Shown here: piece after piece, positions 40,577 to 48,216 of the stretch
Layout of the letters: each line of letters opens with the position of its first letter
Position numbering within the stretch: position 1 is the first letter of the stretch
NCBI GenBank assembly: GCA_002404835.1
Contig: DHKM01000045.1
Span: forward strand, 1-60,472
Length of the DNA stretch: 60,472 nt
Origin: Caryophanales bacterium UBA4694
GTDB lineage: Bacteria > Bacillota_I > Bacilli_A > RFN20 > CAG-288
Direction of reading: 5' to 3'
Notes under the pieces: generated by a model
Databases searched by the model: none
What the model was told of the DNA's origin: nothing
Seen by the model: the letters and a program-made list of their open reading frames with translations, nothing else
Program-made: the position numbers and the translations under genes

Positions 40577-41432
40577 TATCGATAATATTCTTTATACAAA
40601 AAGAAAGGATGATAGCATCAAATCGGATTACGGCAGAAGTTTGATCATAGCAGGGAGCCGACGCTATCCCCTTTGTGTCATCATCGCTTCGAATTGCTGC
40701 TTTGCATCGGCAAACGGATATACGGCTCTTTCCGTTGTCGACAGTATTTATCCCTCTATTGTCTCAAGGATGAATCCGACTCAAATCATCGAACCGCTTC
40801 TGAATGACGGAGATTCCTTTCTGGCAAACCAGGATCTATCCTTTCTGAACAAATACGATTCCCTTCTTTTCGGAAACGGAGTCGCAGACTCGGAATCGAA
40901 CCAGCAATTTCTGGAAAATCTTCTTCAGGTCTATGAGAACCACCTTATCGTTGACGCAACCGGGATTACGCTTCTAAGTAAGAACGAAGACCTCCTATCC
41001 AAGAAAAATCCAAAACAGAAGCTGATCCTCACGCCCCATTTGAAAGAAGCTTCCCTTCTTATGAAGCTTGAAGGAAAGGGAAGAGAACCCTCTGAATATC
41101 TTGAAGACACCATCTCATTCTGCAGAAAATACCAGGTGAATGTTCTATTGAAATCATCGAAGAGTATTTACGTAAATGAAGAAGGAAATTACGAGGAGAG
41201 CAGTTATAAACCGACCGTCAATCTTGCTAAAGCAGGATCCGGAGATGGACTTAGCGGGTATCTATGCGGCTTATTGGCTTATGCTCCGAAGAGAATCGGT
41301 TTCGATCAGACGGTTGTCTTTGCAGACCATATGGTCCACGTTGCTGCCTATCAGGCATATCAGGATCTTGGTGTCACAAGCTCGATTTTGGATGTCCCTT
41401 CCTATATTTCAAAGATTGCAAGAGGAAAATGA
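40554..41432 (+). CDS. nnrD: ADP/ATP-dependent NAD(P)HX dehydratase
   Basis: Protein of 292 aa of the YjeF C-terminal, ribokinase-like family, which repairs hydrated NADH and NADPH. Visible are SLIIAGSRRYPL, a LTPHLKEASLL block, and NLAKAGSGDGLSGYLCGLLA, the anion-hole and catalytic-Asp segment. The usual GGTGD reads AGSGD here. It lacks the YjeF N-terminal epimerase domain found fused in E. coli. GGAATTGATAA is a weak ribosome binding site inside the GT2 gene, so translational coupling is likely. A strong terminator follows. Confidence 0.8.
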   Translation: MDLKRFFDIDNILYTKRKDDSIKSDYGRSLIIAGSRRYPLCVIIASNCCFASANGYTALSVVDSIYPSIVSRMNPTQIIEPLLNDGDSFLANQDLSFLNKYDSLLFGNGVADSESNQQFLENLLQVYENHLIVDATGITLLSKNEDLLSKKNPKQKLILTPHLKEASLLMKLEGKGREPSEYLEDTISFCRKYQVNVLLKSSKSIYVNEEGNYEESSYKPTVNLAKAGSGDGLSGYLCGLLAYAPKRIGFDQTVVFADHMVHVAAYQAYQDLGVTSSILDVPSYISKIARGK

Positions 41433-41436
41433 AAAA

Positions 41437-41467
41437 CGAAAAAAGCCTCACGCTATGTGGGGCTTTT
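41437..41467. terminator. Bidirectional terminator between nnrD and pgi
   Basis: AAAAGCCTCAC (41441-41451) pairs with GTGGGGCTTTT (41457-41467), 11 bp with one G-U pair, A-run before and T-run after. Confidence 0.9.
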
Positions 41468-41478
41468 CAGTTTTGTAG

Positions 41479-42765
41479 CTATTTTTTGACAGGCTTACCA
41501 AGAAGCTTGAACATGTTGCTCTTGTAGATTTCTACGCCAGGCTGGTTGAACGGATTGACATCCAACAGATAAGCGGAGAAGGCACAGGCACGGAAGAAGA
41601 AATACATGAGATTTCCGAGATTATACGCATCCATCTTCTCCACGGTAATGATATTGGCCGGAGTATGGCCGGAAGTATGAGCATCCAAAGTAGCTTCATA
41701 GGCCTTGTTGTTGATGAATGACATGGTTTTTCCTGCGAGATAGTTGAGATTGTCGAGATTTTCCTTGTCTTCCGGAACAACAACATCGAATGAGGATTTT
41801 TCACTGCGGATGATGGTTTCGAAAAGACATGGTGTACCCTGCTGGATGAACTGACCCATGGAATGGAGATCTGTGGTGAAAATACCAGAAGAGCAAAGCA
41901 GTGCCTGGTTTTCCTTCCCTTCGGATTCATCGAAAAGCTGTTTCAGCCATTCTTCGATCATCTTGTTCTGAGGCTCATAGGAGACGAACATTTCGGAAGA
42001 GAATTTCTTCTGGACATTGAGCAGATAACGGGTGGCACCATATAGGTAGGCCGGGTTCTTTCTGTAGTCCTTGCAGGAATAATCCTTTTCGCCATCCTTG
42101 ACACCGGCAAGGAAGGACTGGATATCGATTCCGGCACAGGCAATCGGAAGAAGGCCGACCGGAGTGATGACGGAGAATCTGCCGCCGATATCATCCGGAA
42201 TGACAAAACTTTCATATCCTTCTGCCTTGGCTTCCTGAATAAGGGCACCTCTGGCTCTGTCGGTTGTGGCATAGATGGCATCTTTCAGATATTCGTGACC
42301 GTATTTCTTTTCCAGCATATCCTTAAGAAGTCTAAAGGCAACACTGGGTTCGGTCGTCGTACCGGATTTGGAAATGACGTTGATGGCGAATCTCTTGTTT
42401 TCGAGATGCTTCATCACCTGATAGGTATAAGAAGCACTTAAAGTGTTTCCTAAATAGATTATTTCGAACTTGTCTTCCGGGAAAAGACCGTTGAGACTGT
42501 CGATAGCAGCTCTGGCTCCAAGATAAGAACCTCCGATACCGATGACGACAAGAGCTTCATAGTTCTCGCGGATGTGCTTGCTGGCTTTCAGGATCTTCTG
42601 AAGCTCCTCTTCGCTGAACTTGGAGGCGTAATCAAGCCAACCAAGGAAATCGGCTCCTGCTCCTGTCTTCTTCTCGATCTTCTCACTGACAGCTTCGGCT
42701 TTTTTGTCGACTAAGGACCAATCGAGGTCCTGGAACTGATGTCCGACAGATTCGAATTTAACCAT
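41479..42765 (-). CDS. pgi: Glucose-6-phosphate isomerase
   Basis: Protein of 428 aa, of the short Bacillus-type form. It interconverts glucose-6-P and fructose-6-P. VIGIGGSYLGARAAID, the NVISKSGTTTEPSVAFR block and SSGIFTTDLHSMGQFIQQG are recognisable Pgi signatures, with catalytic Glu and His in place. The ATG at 42765 has GAGGG at the right distance; an upstream in-frame ATG seven codons earlier lacks a site. The promoter is 42816-42843, and a 17-bp palindrome lies in the untranslated leader. Confidence 0.95.
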   Translation of the reverse strand: MVKFESVGHQFQDLDWSLVDKKAEAVSEKIEKKTGAGADFLGWLDYASKFSEEELQKILKASKHIRENYEALVVIGIGGSYLGARAAIDSLNGLFPEDKFEIIYLGNTLSASYTYQVMKHLENKRFAINVISKSGTTTEPSVAFRLLKDMLEKKYGHEYLKDAIYATTDRARGALIQEAKAEGYESFVIPDDIGGRFSVITPVGLLPIACAGIDIQSFLAGVKDGEKDYSCKDYRKNPAYLYGATRYLLNVQKKFSSEMFVSYEPQNKMIEEWLKQLFDESEGKENQALLCSSGIFTTDLHSMGQFIQQGTPCLFETIIRSEKSSFDVVVPEDKENLDNLNYLAGKTMSFINNKAYEATLDAHTSGHTPANIITVEKMDAYNLGNLMYFFFRACAFSAYLLDVNPFNQPGVEIYKSNMFKLLGKPVKK

Positions 42766-42786
42766 TTTGGTACCCTCTTTATGCAT

Positions 42787-42803
42787 GGATATTACAAATA
42801 TCC
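42787..42803 (-). promoter_or_regulatory. Palindrome in the pgi leader
   Basis: GGATATT-ACA-AATATCC, a perfect 7-bp inverted repeat with a 3-nt centre, sits just downstream of the predicted start of transcription and 21 bases before the pgi ATG. It may be an operator for a dimeric repressor. Confidence 0.35.
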
Positions 42804-42815
42804 CTATTGAGTGAG

Positions 42816-42843
42816 CCTATATTTTAAAAGATACCATTGTCCA
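42816..42843 (-). promoter_or_regulatory. Promoter of pgi
   Basis: Minus-strand TGGACA (42838-42843), a 16-bp spacer and TATAGG (42816-42821). Confidence 0.45.
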
Positions 42844-42915
42844 GGAAAAGAGGAAAACGCTATCTTTTTTTGAAATTTGTCTTTTGAAACAAACAAAGGA
42901 AACAAAATTGAAAAA

Positions 42916-43602
42916 TCAATGGCCGAAAATCCGCTGAATAAGGGATAATTCGTCAATTGTTGTCACTTTGAAGTTTTCGTAGACTCCCGGAACGGTTCTG
43001 ACACGAAGACCTGCTGCAACCGCTTTCTTGAAATCGTCCGTGTCTTGTTTGTCATATCCGTTTTCATAGATTTCCTGTATCTTGAAATAAAGAAAAACCT
43101 GTGGAGTCTGAATCAGTTTGACGCCGTTTCTGTCAAGATATTCGATCCGATCTCTTTCTTCCTTCAGAATGGAATCATGTAGATCCAGGACAGGAGTCAA
43201 GGCGTCATAGCCTCTGACTTTTTCTTCCAGCTCTATCAGAAAAGAAGAAGAGAGGAGAACACGGTCAGAATCATGGATGAAGACATAAGCATTCTCTTTT
43301 GCCGTGTTTTTCAGTAGAGCAAGTCCGTTTCCTACCGATTCGTTCCTGTCCTTTCCTCCTACGGCAATCTTAAAGTCGTTGCCAGGGAATTCCCGGTTCA
43401 GGATATCCGTTACTTTGGTCTTGTCCTCCTCATCTACCACCAGAACGATTCTGGAGAAAAGAGAAGAGTCGACGGCGCTTTTCAGGGGATAAAGGAACAT
43501 CTCCTTTCCTCTAAGAGGATAGAACTGCTTCTTCATATGGATCTTGTCGTAAAGTCTGCTTCCGCTTCCTGCAAGAAGCAGGATAAAATAATTCTCGTTC
43601 AT
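42916..43602 (-). CDS. ispD: 2-C-methyl-D-erythritol 4-phosphate cytidylyltransferase
   Basis: Protein of 228 aa. It makes CDP-methylerythritol in the MEP route to isoprenoids. LLLAGSGSRL followed by KKQFYPLRGKEM is the CTP-binding loop; GGKDRNESVGNGL, HDSDRVLL, QTPQVF and TDDFKKAVAAG are conserved blocks. The usual HDAARP is changed to HDSDRV, and divergent relatives include TarI-type ribitol-5-phosphate cytidylyltransferases, so TarI is the main alternative. The ispF gene is about 6 kb away. AGGAAACGG precedes the ATG. Confidence 0.75.
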   Translation of the reverse strand: MNENYFILLLAGSGSRLYDKIHMKKQFYPLRGKEMFLYPLKSAVDSSLFSRIVLVVDEEDKTKVTDILNREFPGNDFKIAVGGKDRNESVGNGLALLKNTAKENAYVFIHDSDRVLLSSSFLIELEEKVRGYDALTPVLDLHDSILKEERDRIEYLDRNGVKLIQTPQVFLYFKIQEIYENGYDKQDTDDFKKAVAAGLRVRTVPGVYENFKVTTIDELSLIQRIFGH

Positions 43603-43657
43603 TTTTGATTCCGTTTCCTGTAAAATATCATATCATGAAACCATAAGAGGTGAAACT

Positions 43658-44218
43658 ATGTCATTGAATACATTTATGGACGAAGCGACCTTTACCGTTA
43701 TCTGGGTTGTTGTGATTATTCTAGCCATCTTCGTTTTGTTTTTCATCAGCTTCCTTGTTACAATTCTGCTGGTAAAGAAAGCGCAGAAAAAAGCCTATCA
43801 GGCCCTGGACGAACTTGTTCCGTACGAAAAAGAAAGATTCCAAAGCATCAATAAGCTCTATGAGACATTGGTGAACGAAAGGAAGCTTGTTCCCGGAAAG
43901 AATCCTCTCGCAGATATCATGAAGGAACAGGAAATCATTCTCTCTGGAACCACCATCGATATGCAGAAAGCAAAAGCAAACGACGACTTCTCTATCCTCT
44001 TTCTGAAGAAATTTCTCAAAGATCGTTCCTTGAAAATGAAGAAACCATATCACGACTTATCGGAAGAATTGGATAAATATGATATCATGACAGACGAAAA
44101 GAACTCTCCGTATAAAAAATACAACAACTATGCTCTCAGATATAATGCCCTGTCCAGCATGATGACAGTGTCCGGATACTGCCAAAGGAAAGGATACCTT
44201 AAAGCCCCTATACTTTAG
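43658..44218 (+). CDS. Membrane-anchored helical protein, possibly LemA-like
   Basis: Protein of 186 aa. One membrane helix (about residues 13-38) follows a short extracytoplasmic N-terminus; the rest is alpha-helical and charged. The C-terminal segment YKKYNNYALRYNALSSM resembles in spacing the YNDAVREYN element of LemA proteins, but the family's central ID-QLKRRYDLIPNL motif is not visible. Hence a LemA-type name is tentative. AAGAGGTGA precedes the ATG, and a terminator follows. It is divergent from ispD and stands alone. Confidence 0.65.
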   Translation: MSLNTFMDEATFTVIWVVVIILAIFVLFFISFLVTILLVKKAQKKAYQALDELVPYEKERFQSINKLYETLVNERKLVPGKNPLADIMKEQEIILSGTTIDMQKAKANDDFSILFLKKFLKDRSLKMKKPYHDLSEELDKYDIMTDEKNSPYKKYNNYALRYNALSSMMTVSGYCQRKGYLKAPIL

Positions 44219-44223
44219 AAAAG

Positions 44224-44263
44224 AAAAAACTATCTTTGGAAAAAATCCATCGATAGTTTTTTT
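44224..44263. terminator. Bidirectional terminator
   Basis: AAAAAACTATC (44224-44234) pairs with GATAGTTTTTT (44252-44262), 11 bp, with T-runs in both orientations, between convergent genes. Confidence 0.88.
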
Positions 44264-44267
44264 AGAT

Positions 44268-45866
44268 CTATTTTGTGCAATCGAACTGAGTACAGTCGAT
44301 GACAGAAGAAGGATAGTTGGTGACATAGTTGATCATTGCTTCTGGCATGATGATATCTTCGCCGTTCTCCAGGAGAGGTTCCCAGTTTCCTTGCATTTTT
44401 TTGAAGAAGCTGCTCTCATAGACGAAGTCTATCGTAACGACGTCGTAGTTCTGTGATGTCGAGAATGGTTGATCGTCTTCGATCCGATAGAGGTAGTTAC
44501 GCGTCGTATTTGTTTGATTACCGTTGTAATAGCTTATTCCCAAAGTATTGTTGACTACGTTGCCTGAAACATTTCGGCGGATTCTTAGTTTGTTCATGAA
44601 TGGTGATGCCTTGAACAGAGCGTTTCTCGTCAGCATACCTTGAGGAATCGAAGAACGTATTCCTCCGTTTCCGTTGTGGACGGCAATGATGGGATTTGTC
44701 TTCTTCTTGTTCGAACGCAAAGCCTGCTCCAAGATTACGGTAGGCAAAAACTTATGCATGTGGTTTGTCTTTTCCAACGTTCCATTCAGCGAAACGTTCA
44801 AGGATTCCTTGCCTAGAGTGTAATACCTATCGCCTTGTATCTTGGAAACCAGTTCCGGATCGAGGAGTGTTTCATTGACTTGTTTGATCTGGGATTTGGT
44901 GAACTGATTGTAACCGGAGAAAACACATTTTTTTGTCTTTCTTCTGAACTTGAACTTTCCGTATCCTCGTGTGTTGCTTCCTGCCTGGACATAGGGAACG
45001 CCGGAAATCGAGGAAGATTCGAACATATGGGTGTGGGCTCCGCATACGGCATCGATCTGATAGTTGCTGGAAATCAGTTCCGGAACCAGGCGATTCAGAT
45101 ATCCGTTGTTGTTGGAAGGCGAATCGTGGCAAAGAAGAATGTGGTAGTCACAGTCTTTCATTTTGTCCAGTTCTTCCTTTACATACTTAGCTTCGCTTGA
45201 GAATGTATAATCCTGGATGTAGCTTGGCATGATGTCGCTTTCTTCGCCTGGACCGATGATTCCGATAATTCCGAATTTTGCACTGCTCTCGGAAGTATAG
45301 ATTGTGGATTTCTTTACGAAATCGACTTGCTTTCCTGTGCTTTTGGAAAGGATATTGCAGGCCATGATGGGAAATGGAGAAGCGTTCACAAGTTCCTTCA
45401 GTTTTGTGGAAGACCAATCGAATTCGTGGTTTCCGACAGCAGAAGCAATCACGTTCATATCCGAAAGAAGCTCGTTGACCAAGTCCATGCTATGATAGGC
45501 TTGGTAGCTTCCTTGGTACGTATCTCCGCCGCAGATTAGAAAACTAGAGGAAGAATAGTCTTCATCCGTTCTGATGAAATAGTCGAGTTTGGCAAATCCA
45601 GCCTCCGGAGAAGAAACATCCGTGTTTTCTTCAATCGACCCGTGGATGTCGTTCACAAGATAGAAAGTATCATAAATATCTTCGCTTGTGGAACTGGAAA
45701 CGGAATTATTTTTAGAAGCGGATTCGAAATTGCTTTTTGAATCGGCGTCCGATTTTTCCGAAACTGCGGATTCCTTATTGTCTATTGTTGGCTTATTGCT
45801 TGTGGATGGGTTTGTGCAGCTAGTCAGAAACAAGGATAAGAGTAAGAGAATCGCTTTATTTTTCAT
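44268..45866 (-). CDS. 5'-nucleotidase/UshA-type metallophosphatase lipoprotein
   Basis: Protein of 532 aa. A signal peptide with lipobox LTSC gives a lipidated Cys17, followed by a serine/asparagine-rich linker (about 18-62). The dimetal phosphoesterase domain has NDIHGS, GGDTYQGS, GNHEFD, CHDS and GAHTHMFE. The C-terminal nucleotidase domain has NGGIRSSIPQGMLTRNALFKASPF. It should release phosphate from extracellular nucleotides. Its ATG lies within the end of the upstream CysQ-like gene (11-base overlap) and has no clear Shine-Dalgarno, suggesting translational coupling. Confidence 0.88.
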   Translation of the reverse strand: MKNKAILLLLSLFLTSCTNPSTSNKPTIDNKESAVSEKSDADSKSNFESASKNNSVSSSTSEDIYDTFYLVNDIHGSIEENTDVSSPEAGFAKLDYFIRTDEDYSSSSFLICGGDTYQGSYQAYHSMDLVNELLSDMNVIASAVGNHEFDWSSTKLKELVNASPFPIMACNILSKSTGKQVDFVKKSTIYTSESSAKFGIIGIIGPGEESDIMPSYIQDYTFSSEAKYVKEELDKMKDCDYHILLCHDSPSNNNGYLNRLVPELISSNYQIDAVCGAHTHMFESSSISGVPYVQAGSNTRGYGKFKFRRKTKKCVFSGYNQFTKSQIKQVNETLLDPELVSKIQGDRYYTLGKESLNVSLNGTLEKTNHMHKFLPTVILEQALRSNKKKTNPIIAVHNGNGGIRSSIPQGMLTRNALFKASPFMNKLRIRRNVSGNVVNNTLGISYYNGNQTNTTRNYLYRIEDDQPFSTSQNYDVVTIDFVYESSFFKKMQGNWEPLLENGEDIIMPEAMINYVTNYPSSVIDCTQFDCTK

Positions 45867-46656
45867 TGAGGAGTACCATGTTTTCTACTCGATTGAACAT
45901 GCAATAACCATCATGGTTATAGACGTCCTTCTTGTTGTAGGAAAACTCTTTTTTCTTGGTATCGAGGAAGATTCCTCCTGCTTCCCTGACAATGAGGTCA
46001 GGAGCACAGACATCCCATTCCTTTGTCTTGTCGGTATAACGGATTGAGGCGTCTCCCTTACCTAAGGCAAGGAGAATTGCTTTTGTCGAAGCACCGGCAC
46101 GGATGACATGGTCGATTATGTCCTGGTGATTCTGGACGACTGCTTTTTCCTCATCGTTTTCGTGAGTCATGCTGGAAAGATAGATCAAATGATCTACGCG
46201 TTCGGAGACATGAAGCTTTGTCCGGGAATGATCAGCATTGAAAAGAAAACAGCCTCTTCCTTTATAGGCATAGGCATAAGCCTGATAGGACGGAACCCCG
46301 ATGAAAGCCACTAAAGGTTTTCCGTCCTTGACCAAGGCTAGGTTGATGGAGAAGGAATTGTCGTGGTCGACAAAATCCTGGGTCCCATCCAGAGGATCTA
46401 CGACAAAGACATATTTTTTGTCGAGTCTGGATAAATCGTCTTTGTCCTCTTCACTCAGCCATCCGATTTCGGAATACTGTTTCAGATGCTCCTTGATGAT
46501 CCTGTTGCTGGCCAAATCCGCTTTGGTGACTGGGGAATTGTCGCTTTTGATTTCGACATCGAACCCTTCGTTGTAGATGCGCATGATCTCTTTGGAGGCT
46601 TCGATGATGCTTGCCTGCATCGAACGGATGACTTGGTCAAGCTGCCCTTCTGTCAT
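45856..46656 (-). CDS. Inositol monophosphatase/CysQ-like phosphatase
   Basis: Protein of 266 aa of the Mg-dependent, Li-sensitive phosphatase superfamily. Metal motifs are GWLSEEDKDD, VVDPLDGTQDF and WDVCAPDLIVREAGG. Length and DPLDGT context fit CysQ (3'-phosphoadenosine 5'-phosphate to AMP) or inositol/fructose-1,6-bisphosphatase-like enzymes. Because it lies directly after nrnA, whose product also acts on pAp, CysQ-type activity is the favoured guess. GGAGG precedes the ATG, which overlaps the nrnA stop (ATGA). Confidence 0.82.
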   Translation of the reverse strand: MTEGQLDQVIRSMQASIIEASKEIMRIYNEGFDVEIKSDNSPVTKADLASNRIIKEHLKQYSEIGWLSEEDKDDLSRLDKKYVFVVDPLDGTQDFVDHDNSFSINLALVKDGKPLVAFIGVPSYQAYAYAYKGRGCFLFNADHSRTKLHVSERVDHLIYLSSMTHENDEEKAVVQNHQDIIDHVIRAGASTKAILLALGKGDASIRYTDKTKEWDVCAPDLIVREAGGIFLDTKKKEFSYNKKDVYNHDGYCMFNRVENMVLLNEK

Positions 46657-47600
46657 TTTACTTCCTCCAGAGAGTTGAGACTTTCCAAGATCTCATCGAC
46701 TCTGTCCAAGTTCTTGAGCGTGCATCCGGAAGCTGAGAAATGTCCGCCACCACCGAACTCGGTAGCTGTCTTCTGGACATTGTAATGACCATTGGCTCTG
46801 TATTCCACACGGATATCGCCGTTTTCTTCTTCGAGGAAACTGACCCATATCGGATGATTGTCGAGCAAGGAGAGAAGATTCACTTTTCCGGCGGCCTGAT
46901 TGGAAGAAAGACCAAGAGACAGATAGTCTTCTTTACGGACAATCACATAGGTGACTTTGCCGCTGAACTTATAGTTGTTGTAGATGAATGCACGGTATTT
47001 CAAGTCCTTGCTGGATTGCTGATAAAGGTCGTTGTACAGGGATTTATAGTCGACACCCAAGGAAATAAGCTTGCTAGCCATAAGAAGCGTATCCGGATTC
47101 GAGTCGAACTGGAATCTTCCGGTATCGGTCACAAGGCCCATATAGAAATAAGTGGCTGCTTCTTTTGTTAGAAACTTGTAATGTTCAAGATATACCTTAG
47201 CCAGGATGAATGTGGCACTTGGTGCCTCCTCTTCGCGATAGCAGAGGAAGTTGTAAGGCTTGTCCTGCTGAACATGATGATCGAAGCAGACGATTTCCTT
47301 GGCTTTGAGGATTCTCTGATCCTCAACTCTGTCGAGATCGCTTAAATCTACCATGATGGCCAACGAGGAAGCGATGACATCTTCCCCGATTTCATCGGAA
47401 GGTTGGACAAATTTCGGAAGATAGGAGGGGTGGGTTCCGACTCCGTAAATCTTTTTCTTCGGGAAAAGATACTGAAGTTCGCTCTTCAGTCCCATCACGG
47501 AACCAACGCAGTCTCCGTCTGGATTCTTGTGTCCGAAGATGACGATGGAATCATAGCTTTCGATTTTCTCGAAAATGCTTTCTAATACGCCGTTGTTCAT
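46653..47600 (-). CDS. nrnA: DHH-family nanoRNase / pAp phosphatase NrnA
   Basis: Protein of 315 aa. The DHH domain has FGHKNPDGDCVGS, MVDLSDLDRV and FDHHV (about residues 20-110). The C-terminal DHHA1 domain has the glycine-rich FGGGGHFSASGCTL. It degrades 2-5-nt RNAs and dephosphorylates pAp in Firmicutes lacking Orn. AAAGGAG precedes the ATG. It is the first of three phosphoesterase genes, just after the rpoE terminator. Confidence 0.92.
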   Translation of the reverse strand: MNNGVLESIFEKIESYDSIVIFGHKNPDGDCVGSVMGLKSELQYLFPKKKIYGVGTHPSYLPKFVQPSDEIGEDVIASSLAIMVDLSDLDRVEDQRILKAKEIVCFDHHVQQDKPYNFLCYREEEAPSATFILAKVYLEHYKFLTKEAATYFYMGLVTDTGRFQFDSNPDTLLMASKLISLGVDYKSLYNDLYQQSSKDLKYRAFIYNNYKFSGKVTYVIVRKEDYLSLGLSSNQAAGKVNLLSLLDNHPIWVSFLEEENGDIRVEYRANGHYNVQKTATEFGGGGHFSASGCTLKNLDRVDEILESLNSLEEVK

Positions 47601-47618
47601 TTTTTTCTCCTTTATGTG

Positions 47619-47649
47619 TGAAAAGGCTCAAGCTATTCACTTGAGCCTT
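47619..47649 (-). terminator. Terminator after rpoE
   Basis: Perfect 10-bp stem AAGGCTCAAG/CTTGAGCCTT (47623-47632 with 47640-47649) with a 7-nt loop. The minus-strand RNA continues TTTTC. Confidence 0.75.
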
Positions 47650-47672
47650 GATCATAACAATTCTGAAAAATA

Positions 47673-48137
47673 TCAGTTGTTTTCGTCGTCATCCATGTCG
47701 CCGGAATTGACAGGAATATCGTCTTCGTTTTCGGCTTCGATATCTTTATCTTCGTCGCTATCTCTGTTGATGGCTTCCTCGATTTCGTCTTCGCTGTCAC
47801 CGAGTTCCTTTTCGCTGTCTTCGTCTTCATCCTCATCTTCAGTATAGATTTTGTTCATATCGATGTGGACATCTTCATATTTTTCATGTTCACGCAAAAC
47901 CCAGGTGTTGTTCTCCTTGGAGACGAAACGTCCATCCAGGGTAAGTGCAGTATAGAACTTGGAAGCAAGGTTGAGGAATTCCTCTTCTGTGGTGAAACCA
48001 AGTCTGTCGCCTACTTCCTTGAGAAGATCAAGGAATTTCATCGGAACGGATTTGCCGCCATTGTTCTTGCTGTCACTGTTGTACTTATCGACAAGAATCT
48101 GGTAAGCCAGATCAACATATGAAACATTATTTGTCAT
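47673..48137 (-). CDS. rpoE: RNA polymerase delta subunit
   Basis: Protein of 154 aa. The N-terminal winged HARE-HTH domain (SYVDLAYQILVDKY to NNTWVLREHE, about residues 5-85) is followed by an acidic tail of Asp/Glu repeats to the C-terminus. Delta is found in Firmicutes core RNA polymerase, and helps it to release from DNA. AGGAGAAG precedes the ATG. It has its own promoter (48179-48206) and terminator, downstream of argS as in Bacillus. Confidence 0.93.
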   Translation of the reverse strand: MTNNVSYVDLAYQILVDKYNSDSKNNGGKSVPMKFLDLLKEVGDRLGFTTEEEFLNLASKFYTALTLDGRFVSKENNTWVLREHEKYEDVHIDMNKIYTEDEDEDEDSEKELGDSEDEIEEAINRDSDEDKDIEAENEDDIPVNSGDMDDDENN

Positions 48138-48178
48138 ATAAATCTTCTCCTATATATATAATCGGAATTTACCTTAAA

Positions 48179-48206
48179 AGTATACTCTTTCTTGGAATTA
48201 TCTCAA
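48179..48206 (-). promoter_or_regulatory. Promoter of rpoE
   Basis: Minus-strand TTGAGA (48201-48206), a 16-bp spacer and TATACT (48179-48184). Confidence 0.65.
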
Positions 48207-48216
48207 AGGTATTTTT

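Noticed and set aside
42823..42873. AAAAGATA/TATCTTTT stem as a terminator
   Set aside because: Long loop of over 20 nt and no gene ends on the strand with the T-run; it overlaps the pgi promoter.
47575..47847. Serine-rich plus-strand frame
   Set aside because: It is the complement of the Asp/Glu-rich tail of rpoE (GAN codons read as serine), so it is an artefact.
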